DNA from: Microbacteriaceae bacterium UBA1487 | Lineage (GTDB): Bacteria > Actinomycetota > Actinomycetes > Actinomycetales > Microbacteriaceae | Reading direction: 5' to 3' | NCBI GenBank assembly: GCA_002325245.1 | Contig: DCRR01000008.1 | Location: 64,629 to 74,957 of the forward strand | Length of the DNA stretch: 10,329 bases | Shown: positions 1 to 6,058 of the stretch, piece by piece | Numbering within the stretch: the stretch's first letter is position 1 | Layout of the letters: each line of letters starts with the position of its first letter | Made by a program: the position numbers and the translations under genes | The notes under the pieces: model-generated | Told to the model about the DNA's origin: nothing | The model's input: the letters and a program-made list of their open reading frames with translations, nothing else | Databases searched by the model: none

Positions 1-594
1 CCCGAGGAGCAGCTGCTCACCGAGGCCGACAGCATCGGGATGCGCGTGGGCGGCCTTGACCTGCACCTGCGGCCGGGCGGCTTCTTCCAGACGAACACGG
101 CGATCGCCGAGGGCATGTACGCGCAGGCGCGCGAGTGGGTCGAGGAGGCCACGCCGGCGAGCGTGTGGGATCTGTACTGCGGCGTCGGCGGGTTCGCCCT
201 GCACGCCGCGGCGCCCGGCCGAGCGGTGCTCGGCGTCGAGACGAGCGAGCAGGCGGTGCTCAGCGCGCGGCGCACGGCCGCCGAGGCGGGACTGGCCGAC
301 GTCGAGTTCGCGGCGCTGGACGCGACGGCGTTCGCCGAGACCGCCGCCGAGCATCCCGAGCTCGTCATCGTCAACCCGCCCCGGCGCGGACTCGGCGAGC
401 GGCTCACCACCTGGCTGGTCGCCTCCACGGTGCGCACGATCGTCTACTCGAGCTGCAACGTGCACTCGCTCGAGCGCGACCTGCGCGCGCTGCCCGGGTT
501 CGTCGCGCGACGGGTGCGGGTGTTCGACATGTTCCCGCAGACCGCGCACAGCGAGGTCATGGTGCTGCTCGAGCGCCGGGGCGCCGGACTCTAG
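1..594 (+). CDS. rlmC: 23S rRNA (uracil-5-)-methyltransferase RlmC, 3' part
   Basis: This is the C-terminal 197 residues of a SAM-dependent RNA m5U methyltransferase; the frame is open at base 1, so the start lies outside the window. Residue numbers count from base 1. RlmC methylates C5 of U747 in 23S rRNA using a cysteine nucleophile. Visible signatures are a GGFFQTN stretch, the SAM-binding loop DLYCGVGG (about 57-64), VNPPRRG (about 124-130), the catalytic-cysteine motif SSCN (Cys152, codon at 454-456) and a C-terminal DMFPQTAHSEV with the likely catalytic Glu185. NPPRRG and SSCN fit RlmC better than RlmD or TrmA, which usually read DPPR and SCNP. This is a family comparison from memory. 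The N-terminal part, where RlmC normally has iron-sulfur cysteines, is not visible. It converges on the next gene with a 13-nt gap and no evident terminator. Confidence 0.9.
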   Translation, partial: PEEQLLTEADSIGMRVGGLDLHLRPGGFFQTNTAIAEGMYAQAREWVEEATPASVWDLYCGVGGFALHAAAPGRAVLGVETSEQAVLSARRTAAEAGLADVEFAALDATAFAETAAEHPELVIVNPPRRGLGERLTTWLVASTVRTIVYSSCNVHSLERDLRALPGFVARRVRVFDMFPQTAHSEVMVLLERRGAGL

Positions 595-607
595 GCCTGC
601 CGTCGCG

Positions 608-1375
608 CTACGGGTGCACCGGCGCGGCCGTGTAGGCCGCCGCGACCGCAGCGTCGCCGCTGAGGCTCAGCGCGGGGGTGTCCGCGAGCGTCACGCGATC
701 CCAGGCGAAGGCGGCGAGCCATCCCGCGGGCCCGGCGACCGTCGTGGTGCCGGGGCGGAGGGAGGAGGCGCCATCGTTCTGGGCCACCTGCCAGTCCTCG
801 AGAATCGTCCAGCGCACGCCCGCATCCGTCGCGTGCAGTGCGAACGGGGCCGGCAGCCGGTCGAGGTTCGGACGCGAGCGGTCGAGGAACACCCCGAGGT
901 GCTCCGCGATGCCGTCGGCGAACACCGCCGCGCTCGCCTCCGCGGGCGGGGCGTAGCCGGTGCCGTCGGCGGTGCGCAGGTCGCCCAGGTGCATCGTCGT
1001 CTCGTGCAGCATGCGCCGGCGCCAGAAGCCGGCGGTGCCCGGCTTGTCGTACAGCGTCCAGCAGGCGCGCGTCGATGCGGTGCTGGTCAGGGCATCGAGC
1101 AGCAGGCTGCGAGATTCGCGGAACCACGGCTCGAGCTCCGCGGGATCGGGCTTCCGGTGGGCGCCGCGCTCGGCGCACTCGCCGCTGCGCACCGTCGCCG
1201 CCACCCAGCGGTAGATGCCGCCGAGGTGGTCGACCATCCGGGCGACGTCCTCCCAGATCGGGTTCGCGACGGCTGCGTCGGGAGCCAAGCGGCCGGCGTC
1301 GCGGGCGAAGGCATCCGAGAGATCCGCGATCGCGGTCAGCGGATCGCCGACGGCGTCGAACAGGGAATCGGTCAC
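608..1375 (-). CDS. Maleylpyruvate isomerase family, mycothiol-dependent enzyme
   Basis: A 255-residue protein of the actinobacterial MDMPI/DinB-like superfamily, whose characterised members use mycothiol as cofactor (for example maleylpyruvate isomerase) and bind one divalent metal. The metal site is visible: His50 in MVDHLGG, then Glu125 and His129 in HETTMHLGD, the H...HExxxH arrangement of the family. Residues 1-140 form the likely four-helix bundle. The rest fits the smaller C-terminal MDMPI domain, including a WTI strand and AFAWDRVTL. The real substrate cannot be read from sequence, because most members are uncharacterised. The start is GTG at 1375-1373. No Shine-Dalgarno is visible, but TAGCGT sits 7 nt before the start, so the mRNA may be leaderless. 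It diverges from the DUF1684 gene across a short spacer. Confidence 0.85.
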   Translation of the reverse strand: MTDSLFDAVGDPLTAIADLSDAFARDAGRLAPDAAVANPIWEDVARMVDHLGGIYRWVAATVRSGECAERGAHRKPDPAELEPWFRESRSLLLDALTSTASTRACWTLYDKPGTAGFWRRRMLHETTMHLGDLRTADGTGYAPPAEASAAVFADGIAEHLGVFLDRSRPNLDRLPAPFALHATDAGVRWTILEDWQVAQNDGASSLRPGTTTVAGPAGWLAAFAWDRVTLADTPALSLSGDAAVAAAYTAAPVHP

Positions 1376-1381
1376 TCAACG

Positions 1382-1387
1382 ACGCTA
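1382..1387 (-). promoter_or_regulatory. Possible -10 element for a leaderless transcript
   Basis: On the minus strand TAGCGT matches the actinobacterial -10 pattern TAnnnT. It places the expected transcription start on or beside the GTG start at 1375. No clear -35 hexamer is seen. A leaderless message would explain the missing Shine-Dalgarno. This is inference from spacing alone. Confidence 0.3.
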
Positions 1388-1401
1388 GCAGTGCGACCCG
1401 C

Positions 1402-1441
1402 GCCGACTCGTGCCGACTCGGGGGAATGTGCCCGTGTCGGC
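1402..1441. promoter_or_regulatory. Inverted and direct repeats in divergent spacer, possible operator
   Basis: Within the 101-bp spacer between two divergent genes, CCGACTCGGG (1413-1422) and CCCGTGTCGG (1431-1440) are inverted copies matching at 9 of 10 positions around an 8-nt centre. A further direct copy of GCCGACTCG lies at 1402-1410, next to the copy at 1412-1420. The three GCCGAC cores, two direct and one inverted, look like a binding site for a dimeric regulator that could act on both genes. A simple mRNA hairpin on the DUF1684 leader is the alternative. No matching regulator gene is in the window. Confidence 0.35.
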
Positions 1442-1476
1442 GTGCGTTGCATACCCCGACCCGACAGGATGGAACC

Positions 1477-2316
1477 ATGACCGAGCAGAGCACCGCGACC
1501 GCCCCCACCACCGCCGAAGACGCCTTCGCGCTCTACCACTCGCGGCGCGAGCAGGCGGTCGTGCAGCCGCTCGGCAGCCTCGCGCTGGTCAACACGCAGG
1601 TGGTCGACTCGGAGCAGCCGATCTGGGGCGTTCCCGGGCGCTGGGCGCCGCTGGAGGCGGGGGAATCGGGACTCAAGGTCATCGCGGCCGCGGCCGACGG
1701 CATCCGCATCAACGGCGAACTCGTCGACGGCGAGGCGATCGTGCGCGGCAAGGATCACGAGACGCCGGGCGACGTCGTGTTCAGCGATACCGTGCGTGGC
1801 GCGGTCATCGCGCAGGCGCACGGCGGCTACGCGCTGCGGGTGTGGGATGCCAACTCGGAGGGCATCCAGAACTTCGGCGGCATCGACGTCTTCGACTACA
1901 ACCCGGACTGGGTGATCACGGCGCGCTGGGAGGAGAACCCCTCCGGCACGACGGTCGGCTTCGAGCACCTGAAGGACGACGGTGTGACGCGCGAGCAGGT
2001 CGTTCCCGGCCGGATCATGTTCGAGCGCGACGGGCACGAGTTCGACCTGGCCGCGTTCAAGGCCGGACGCGCCCTGCAGCTCGTCTTCGCCGATGCGACC
2101 AACGGTGAGTCCACCTACAGCGTCGGCCGGTTCCTGTTCCTGGCGCCGAACGCCGACGGCACGATCACCCTCGACTTCAACCGCGCGGTGATTCCTCCCT
2201 GCGCCTTCAGCTACGCCTTCAACTGCCCGATGCCGCCGAAGCAGAACCGCTTCCCGTTCGCCATCGAGGCGGGCGAGAAGAACGTGCTCGGCAAGGACGG
2301 CCAGCCGCTGCACTGA
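1477..2316 (+). CDS. DUF1684 domain protein
   Basis: A 279-residue protein covering the whole DUF1684 family, whose biochemical role is not established. It is recognised by the family's hallmark blocks: a central NFGGIDVFDYNP (132-143) and a C-terminal cluster with DFNRAVIPPCAF (233-244), NCPMPPKQNRFP (249-260) and AIEAGEK (262-268). The two cysteines in that cluster (Cys242, Cys250) belong to the conserved block. No signal peptide or membrane segment is seen, so it should be cytosolic. The ATG at 1477 was chosen because AGGATGGA (1466-1473) precedes it at suitable distance; the frame is open further upstream, but through the spacer and antisense to the neighbouring gene. It appears to be a single-gene unit, followed by the repeat-rich spacer. 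Confidence 0.88.
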   Translation: MTEQSTATAPTTAEDAFALYHSRREQAVVQPLGSLALVNTQVVDSEQPIWGVPGRWAPLEAGESGLKVIAAAADGIRINGELVDGEAIVRGKDHETPGDVVFSDTVRGAVIAQAHGGYALRVWDANSEGIQNFGGIDVFDYNPDWVITARWEENPSGTTVGFEHLKDDGVTREQVVPGRIMFERDGHEFDLAAFKAGRALQLVFADATNGESTYSVGRFLFLAPNADGTITLDFNRAVIPPCAFSYAFNCPMPPKQNRFPFAIEAGEKNVLGKDGQPLH

Positions 2317-2379
2317 GTCGCGGTCGGTTCGCCCGGCGGCCCGCCAGCCGGTCCCGCCGTGTCCCGGGCCCGCGGCGTC

Positions 2380-2427
2380 CCGGTATCGCTGTTCCCCGGT
2401 CTCGCTGTTCGCCGGTATCGCTGTTCC
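2380..2427. repeat. Tandem array, three copies of a 16-bp unit
   Basis: Three head-to-tail units are CCGGTATCGCTGTTCC (2380-2395), CCGGTCTCGCTGTTCG (2396-2411) and CCGGTATCGCTGTTCC (2412-2427). The first and third are identical and the middle one differs at two positions. The array is flanked by a related, more degenerate pair: CCGGTCCCGCCGTGTCC (2348-2364) and CCGGTTCCGCCGCGTCC (2428-2444), which differ from each other at two positions. The unit is not a multiple of three and lies after a stop codon, so it is not protein repeat DNA. It looks like a small minisatellite formed by slippage, though a binding-site array is possible. Confidence 0.8.
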
Positions 2428-2471
2428 CCGGTTCCGCCGCGTCCGGGCTCTGTGGCGCGCCACCCCGTTCA

Positions 2472-2550
2472 GAAATGCAGGAGATCTGACGGATGCCGGG
2501 CTTGGACGCCCTGTGAATCCGGCACCCGCACTCCGCCGCTCCTGCATTTC
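2472..2550. repeat. 79-bp nested palindromic repeat, copy 1
   Basis: The outer arms GAAATGCAGGAG (2472-2483) and CTCCTGCATTTC (2539-2550) are perfect 12-bp inverted copies. The inner arms GGATGCCGG (2491-2499) and CCGGCACCC (2519-2527) are inverted copies with one mismatch around a 19-nt loop. By my count it matches copy 2 at about 63 of 79 positions with no gaps. The two-tier stem and conserved length suggest a dispersed REP-like or miniature mobile element, not a plain terminator. No transposase or target-site duplication is seen nearby. Confidence 0.8.
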
Positions 2551-2644
2551 GTCAAGGGAAGCGGTGGACGGGCGCGGGCGGGGCAGCGCGACGCGTGCGG
2601 CCGAGGTGAGTCGTCGGCGCGGGCCTACGCAACCGCCGCTATTC

Positions 2645-2727
2645 ACGAAATGCAGGAGATCTCGCGGATGCCGGTGTCGCCTGCCCTGAGAATCCGGCAT
2701 CCGCGTTGCGATGTTCCTGCATTTCGT
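2645..2727. repeat. 79-bp nested palindromic repeat, copy 2
   Basis: The outer arms ACGAAATGCAGGA (2645-2657) and TCCTGCATTTCGT (2715-2727) are perfect 13-bp inverted copies. The inner arms GCGGATGCCGG (2664-2674) and CCGGCATCCGC (2694-2704) are perfect over 11 bp around a 19-nt loop. The core homologous to copy 1 is 2647-2725, in the same orientation. This copy is the better paired of the two. The ATG at 2711 that opens the longest polymerase frame lies just before its right outer arm, so that start is probably an accident of the repeat. Confidence 0.85.
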
Positions 2728-2785
2728 CAAAGCACAGGCCGGGCGGCGCGCGGGCGCGCGTCGGCGGCAGGCGCGAAGATGGGGT

Positions 2786-4441
2786 GTGCACATCGCGTTG
2801 AGTTCGGCGGGCGAGAGCGTCGTCGCCGTCGAACTCGATGGCGCTCTCGCCGAGGTCGCCCGGCACGAACTGGGCCGCGACACGCTCGCGGCGTGGATCG
2901 CCGAGCGCGAGCCGCAGCACCCGCGCTGGGTGTGGGGCGACTCGTCGCGCTGGCACGCCGAGCTGCTGGCCGAGGGAGTCCGCGTCGAGCGGGCGCACGA
3001 TCTGCGACTGTGCCGGCGCATCCTGCGCGGCTCGACGCACATGCGCGGCACCGCGCTGGCCCGCGCGCCACGCGACGACTGGGACGCGCCCGCGCTCGAG
3101 CGAGCCGCCGTCCGGCGCGACGGGCTGTTCGATCTCGAACCGGCGGCGGCCCCCGAACCGGACCCCGTCGAGGAGCTGCGACGCCAGCGCGCCGCCGTGG
3201 CGGACTCCGATGCGCCCGGCCGGCTCACCCTGCTGCTCGCGGCCGAGAGCGTCGGCGCCCTGATCGCCGCCGAGATGCGCTTCGCGGGGCTGCCGTGGAA
3301 TGCCGAGCGACACGACGACATCCTGACCGAGGCGCTCGGACCCCGGCCCGCCCCGGGCGAGCGCCCCGCGCTGATGACCGCCAAGCTCGCCGAGTTGCGC
3401 GACGCGCTCGGGGTCGACGACGTCAACCCCGAGTCCCAGCCGAGTCTGCTGCGCGCGCTGCAGAGCGCGGGGCTCCGCGTGCAGAGCACCAGCAAGTGGG
3501 AGCTGCGCGGCCTCGAGCATCCGGCGATCGCGCCGCTGCTGGAGTACAAGTCGCTGCAGCGCCTGTTCACCGCTAACGGCTGGAACTGGCTCGACGAGTG
3601 GGTCCACGACGGCCGGTTCCGCCCCGTGTATGTGCCCGCCGGTGTCGTCACCGGTCGCTGGGCGAGCGACGGCGGCGGGGCGCTGCAGCTGCCGAAGTCG
3701 GTGCGTGCGGCCGTGGTCGCCGATCCGGGCTGGACGTTCGTCGTGGCCGACGCCGCCCAGCTGGAGCCGCGCGTGCTGGCGGCGATGTCCGGCGACCTGG
3801 CGATGGCGCGCGCCGGGCAGGCCCACGATATGTACGAGGGCATGGTCACCTCGGGCGCGGTCGAATCGCGTGAGCAGGCCAAGTACGGCATGCTCGGCGC
3901 GATCTACGGCGGCACGACGGGGGAGAGCGGTCGGATGCGCCCCCGCATCGCCCGCGCCTTCCCGCGCGCGATGGAGTTCGTCGAGGCTGCCGCCCGCGCG
4001 GGCGAACGCGGCGAGTCGGTGACGACCTGGCTCGGCCGCAGCTCCCCGGCGGGCAGCGCCGCCAACTACGACGAGACGCGCACGGATGCGGAACAGCGTC
4101 GCGCCCGCACGGATTCCGCCGCGTGGGGCCGTTTCACCCGCAACTTCGTGGTCCAGGGGACCGCCGCCGAGTGGGCGCTGTGCTGGATGGGGGCGCTGCG
4201 CCGGCGGCTGTGGACGATCGGCGGGGGTGACTCCTTGGCGGAGCCGGTCACCGGGCGGCCGCATCTGGTGTTCTTCCTGCACGACGAGGTGATCGTGCAC
4301 ACCCCGCAGGCGCATGCCCCCGCGGTGGAGGCAGCCCTGCGTGACTCGGCCGCCGAGGCGGGGCGCCTCCTGTTCGGTGACGGCCCGGTGGAGTTCGCGC
4401 TGAGCGTGATCACCACGGCGAACTACGCCGAGGCGAAGTAG
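2786..4441 (+). CDS. Family A DNA polymerase (exonuclease/polymerase-like, PolI-related)
   Basis: A 551-residue family A DNA polymerase, shorter than housekeeping PolA and without the 5' nuclease domain. It matches the actinobacterial proteins annotated as bifunctional 3'-5' exonuclease/DNA polymerase. Polymerase motifs are TGRW (Arg291), motif A DAAQLEPR (322-329, metal ligand Asp322 and steric-gate Glu327), motif B with Arg362, Lys366 and Tyr374, RNFVVQG with Asn453 and Gln457, and motif C HDEV (His499, Asp500, Glu501). All catalytic residues are present. The N-terminal 100 or so residues resemble a DnaQ-like fold, but no DxE motif is visible, so proofreading is doubtful. The motif B residue matching E. 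coli Phe762 is Leu370. GTG at 2786 was chosen because homologues begin close to this MHIAL-like stretch; the ATG at 2711 lies in a repeat. No good ribosome site was found for either. A DNA repair role is likely but inferred. Confidence 0.88.
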   Translation: MHIALSSAGESVVAVELDGALAEVARHELGRDTLAAWIAEREPQHPRWVWGDSSRWHAELLAEGVRVERAHDLRLCRRILRGSTHMRGTALARAPRDDWDAPALERAAVRRDGLFDLEPAAAPEPDPVEELRRQRAAVADSDAPGRLTLLLAAESVGALIAAEMRFAGLPWNAERHDDILTEALGPRPAPGERPALMTAKLAELRDALGVDDVNPESQPSLLRALQSAGLRVQSTSKWELRGLEHPAIAPLLEYKSLQRLFTANGWNWLDEWVHDGRFRPVYVPAGVVTGRWASDGGGALQLPKSVRAAVVADPGWTFVVADAAQLEPRVLAAMSGDLAMARAGQAHDMYEGMVTSGAVESREQAKYGMLGAIYGGTTGESGRMRPRIARAFPRAMEFVEAAARAGERGESVTTWLGRSSPAGSAANYDETRTDAEQRRARTDSAAWGRFTRNFVVQGTAAEWALCWMGALRRRLWTIGGGDSLAEPVTGRPHLVFFLHDEVIVHTPQAHAPAVEAALRDSAAEAGRLLFGDGPVEFALSVITTANYAEAK

Positions 4442-4483
4442 CCGGACCGCCGGCGCACAGCGGGGGCACAAGCGCCGAACAGC

Positions 4484-4501
4484 AATCACATGCTTGTGAT
4501 T
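4484..4501. promoter_or_regulatory. 18-bp palindrome overlapping the -35 of the DUF3145 promoter
   Basis: AATCACA (4484-4490) and TGTGATT (4495-4501) are perfect 7-bp inverted arms around TGCT. The right arm overlaps the proposed -35 hexamer, the classic place for a repressor or activator site. It resembles a Crp/Fnr-type half-site pair turned inside out, so the family cannot be named. It could also form a short hairpin at the end of the polymerase message, but no T-run follows. Confidence 0.4.
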
Positions 4502-4523
4502 CCTGAGCATTGTGCGCGATAAT
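4494..4523 (+). promoter_or_regulatory. Candidate sigma-70-type promoter for DUF3145 and small ORF
   Basis: A -10 hexamer GATAAT (4518-4523, five of six consensus bases) is preceded at 18 nt by TTGTGA (4494-4499, four of six bases of TTGACA). This is the best promoter match I found in the window and stands out in local AT content. The expected transcription start is near 4530, giving a leader of about 57 nt to the GTG at 4587. It also argues against translation starting at the GTG at 4512, which would lie upstream of the transcript start. Confidence 0.55.
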
Positions 4524-4586
4524 CGAGCAACAACTGAATCCGATTGCAGATCGATGGGGAAGTCGCATCTGAGGATCGGAGGAGTT

Positions 4587-5120
4587 GTGACTGTTGCAAC
4601 CGGTGATGACACCGTTATTCGTCGCGCCTTCACGCGCGGCGTCGTCTACGTGCACTCGGCACCCCGTGCACTGTGCCCCCACGTCGAGTGGGCAGCTGGT
4701 CGTGCTCTGGGTCGTGCCGTCAACTTCGACTGGCGTCCGCAGCCGGTGCTCAAGGGTGCCCAGCGCACCGAGTACTACTGGGAGGGCCCTGCGGGCACCG
4801 GGGCCGAACTCGCCTCCGCACTGCGCGGCTGGGAACACCTCCGGTACGAGGTGACCGAGGACCCGTCCGCCGGCTCCGACGGCGGACGCTGGATGCACAC
4901 CCCCGAACTCGGCATCTACTTCGCCCAGACGGATTCCGCCGGCAACACGGTCATTCCCGAGGACCGCGTGCGCTTCGCCATGGAGTCAGCGGGATCGGAT
5001 GCCTTCGAACTCCACCGCGAACTCCGGCTCGCGCTGGGTCAGGCCTGGGATGACGAACTGGAAGTGTTCCGCCACGCGAGCGATGAGGCGCCCGTGGTGT
5101 GGCTGCACAAGGTGGGTTAG
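4587..5120 (+). CDS. DUF3145 family protein
   Basis: A 177-residue actinobacterial DUF3145 protein. Recognition rests on the N-terminal block RGVVYVHSAPRALCPHVEWA (17-36) followed by a DW (48-49) and a central YYWEGPAGTGAELASALRGW (63-82). It should be soluble, with no signal or membrane segment. The function of the family is unknown. From memory, the gene often lies near fabF and the fatty-acid operon in related actinobacteria, as here, so a link to lipid synthesis is possible but unproven. The start is GTG at 4587, just after a strong GGAGGAG (4578-4584). The spacing is tight, but the frame's other upstream starts lack a ribosome site. Its stop codon lies inside the ribosome site of the next small gene, which suggests translational coupling. 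Confidence 0.88.
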   Translation: MTVATGDDTVIRRAFTRGVVYVHSAPRALCPHVEWAAGRALGRAVNFDWRPQPVLKGAQRTEYYWEGPAGTGAELASALRGWEHLRYEVTEDPSAGSDGGRWMHTPELGIYFAQTDSAGNTVIPEDRVRFAMESAGSDAFELHRELRLALGQAWDDELEVFRHASDEAPVVWLHKVG

Positions 5121-5128
5121 GAGCGATC

Positions 5129-5290
5129 ATGCGAATTCTGCACCGGGAGTGGGATGACGTCCTGGAGGGCGTCGCGCCGCCGCTGCTCGACCTCGCGGAG
5201 CTGGAACGACTCGTCACCGCTGACGAGCTGTACCAGCTCGAGGACGACTGCACCGAGCACGACGGGTGCCGTCCGATCCGCCTCCGCTAG
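5129..5290 (+). CDS. Small acidic protein, 53 residues, function unknown
   Basis: A short reading frame with good gene signals: ATG at 5129 with TAGGAG (5118-5123) placed 5 nt before it. The TAG stop of the DUF3145 gene forms the first three bases of that site, so the pair is probably co-transcribed and translationally coupled. The product is mainly acidic and probably helical (LLDLAELERLVTADELYQLE, 19-38), with two cysteines (41 and 47) and a basic end, IRLR. There is no membrane segment or signal peptide. I do not recognise a family. The strong ribosome site and coupling make it a likely real gene. It converges on ccdA with a 16-nt gap. Confidence 0.65.
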   Translation: MRILHREWDDVLEGVAPPLLDLAELERLVTADELYQLEDDCTEHDGCRPIRLR

Positions 5291-5306
5291 CACGCGGGCC
5301 GGCGAT

Positions 5307-6053
5307 CTAGCCGATCAGCAGGCGTTCGAGGTTCTCGATCGGGGCGTACCAGCCCTGCTCGAGCACGTACGTTTGGGCGAGCTTGTCGAGGCCGAGGATC
5401 ACGGCGACGCCGACCACGACCATGATGATGCCGACGATGCGTCGGAACCAGCCGTCGGGGCGGTTGAGCAGTCCGAGCTTGCGCGCGAAGGACTGCCCGA
5501 GCAGGGCGACCAGCAGCAGCGTGATCGCAAGGCCCAGCGCATAGGCGATGATCGCGGCGAGACCTTCGCCGAACGAGGCCGGCAGCACCGCGGCGATGAT
5601 GAGCGCGTAGGTGGGGCTGCAGCTGCTGAAGGTCGGGCCGAGGGCGGCGCCGAGCAGCAGATCGCCGGCGGGTCCGCCGACGCGCGAGGAGCGGTCGAGA
5701 GCGGCCCCAGAGCGCGCCTGCAGCCCGGTGACGAGCATGAGACGCTCCCACAGGTGCGGGAACACCAGGGTGATGCCGAACAGCACGACGATTCCACCGG
5801 CCACGATCTGCCAGACGACCTGAGGCACGCCGAGGAGCGCCGTGGTGGCCTTCAGCAGCAGCGTGAACGCGATGACCGACACAGCGAGACCCGTGGCGAT
5901 CAGCACGGGGCGTCGCCACGCGGGAGCGCTCTGAGCGCCCCCGTCGGTGCGGGCGATCGAGCCGCCGACGATGACGGGAAGAAGGGGAAGAACGCACGGC
6001 GCGGCGACGGTCAGCACGCCCGCCACGAAGGCGACGAGAAGCAGGGTCAGCAC
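5307..6053 (-). CDS. ccdA: CcdA-type transmembrane thiol-disulfide electron carrier
   Basis: A 248-residue polytopic membrane protein of the CcdA/DsbD-beta family. It passes reducing equivalents from cytoplasmic thioredoxin across the membrane to extracytoplasmic thiol proteins, for example in cytochrome c maturation. It begins with the typical hydrophobic helix and APCVLPLLP (18-26, Cys20). The second redox cysteine is Cys145 in GPTFSSCSPTY (139-149). About six hydrophobic segments can be seen, near 2-28, 48-72, 80-98, 130-158, 163-188 and 205-222. GTG at 6053 was chosen because the family starts just before this helix; the open frame continues upstream only as an arginine-rich shadow of the preceding gene. 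The start lies 5 nt after the stop of the thioredoxin-like gene, with no separate strong ribosome site, so translation is probably coupled. Confidence 0.88.
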   Translation of the reverse strand: MLTLLLVAFVAGVLTVAAPCVLPLLPVIVGGSIARTDGGAQSAPAWRRPVLIATGLAVSVIAFTLLLKATTALLGVPQVVWQIVAGGIVVLFGITLVFPHLWERLMLVTGLQARSGAALDRSSRVGGPAGDLLLGAALGPTFSSCSPTYALIIAAVLPASFGEGLAAIIAYALGLAITLLLVALLGQSFARKLGLLNRPDGWFRRIVGIIMVVVGVAVILGLDKLAQTYVLEQGWYAPIENLERLLIG

Positions 6054-6058
6054 AGTGC

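Larger units (their letters stand above)
2317..2785. other. Repeat-rich intergenic region without a gene
   Basis: This spacer of about 470 nt separates the DUF1684 gene from the polymerase gene. I see no convincing protein here: the open frames that cross it are antisense to, or out of frame with, neighbouring genes, or result from the absence of stop codons in GC-rich DNA. It contains a 16-bp tandem array and two copies of a 79-bp nested palindrome, listed separately. The 96 nt between the palindromes and the 58 nt after the second one show nothing I can interpret. No clear promoter for the polymerase gene was found. Confidence 0.7.

Noticed and set aside
2348..2727. CRISPR array or origin-like iterons
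   Set aside because: The repeats are either directly abutting 16-mers or two separated palindromes. There are no equal spacers between direct repeats, no cas genes and no replication gene.
1372..3891. An 839-codon open frame on the minus strand across DUF1684, the spacer and the polymerase gene
   Set aside because: Its translation is Arg/Ser/Ala-rich low-complexity sequence, antisense to two well-supported genes. It reflects the lack of stop codons in high-GC DNA.
4441..4454. GCCGG-ACCG-CCGGC hairpin at the polymerase stop as a terminator
   Set aside because: The stem is only 5 bp with no T-run, and such short GC pairs are common by chance here.
4512..4586. Longer start for DUF3145 at GTG 4512 or ATG 4554
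   Set aside because: The first lies at the proposed promoter -10, and neither has a ribosome site. GTG 4587 follows GGAGGAG directly and fits the usual family length better.
2639..4633. A 664-codon minus-strand frame antisense to the polymerase
   Set aside because: It has no family motif and an Arg/Gly/His-rich composition, and it mirrors the codons of the real gene.
5291..5306. Terminator between the small ORF and ccdA
   Set aside because: The 16-nt convergent gap contains no usable inverted repeat.
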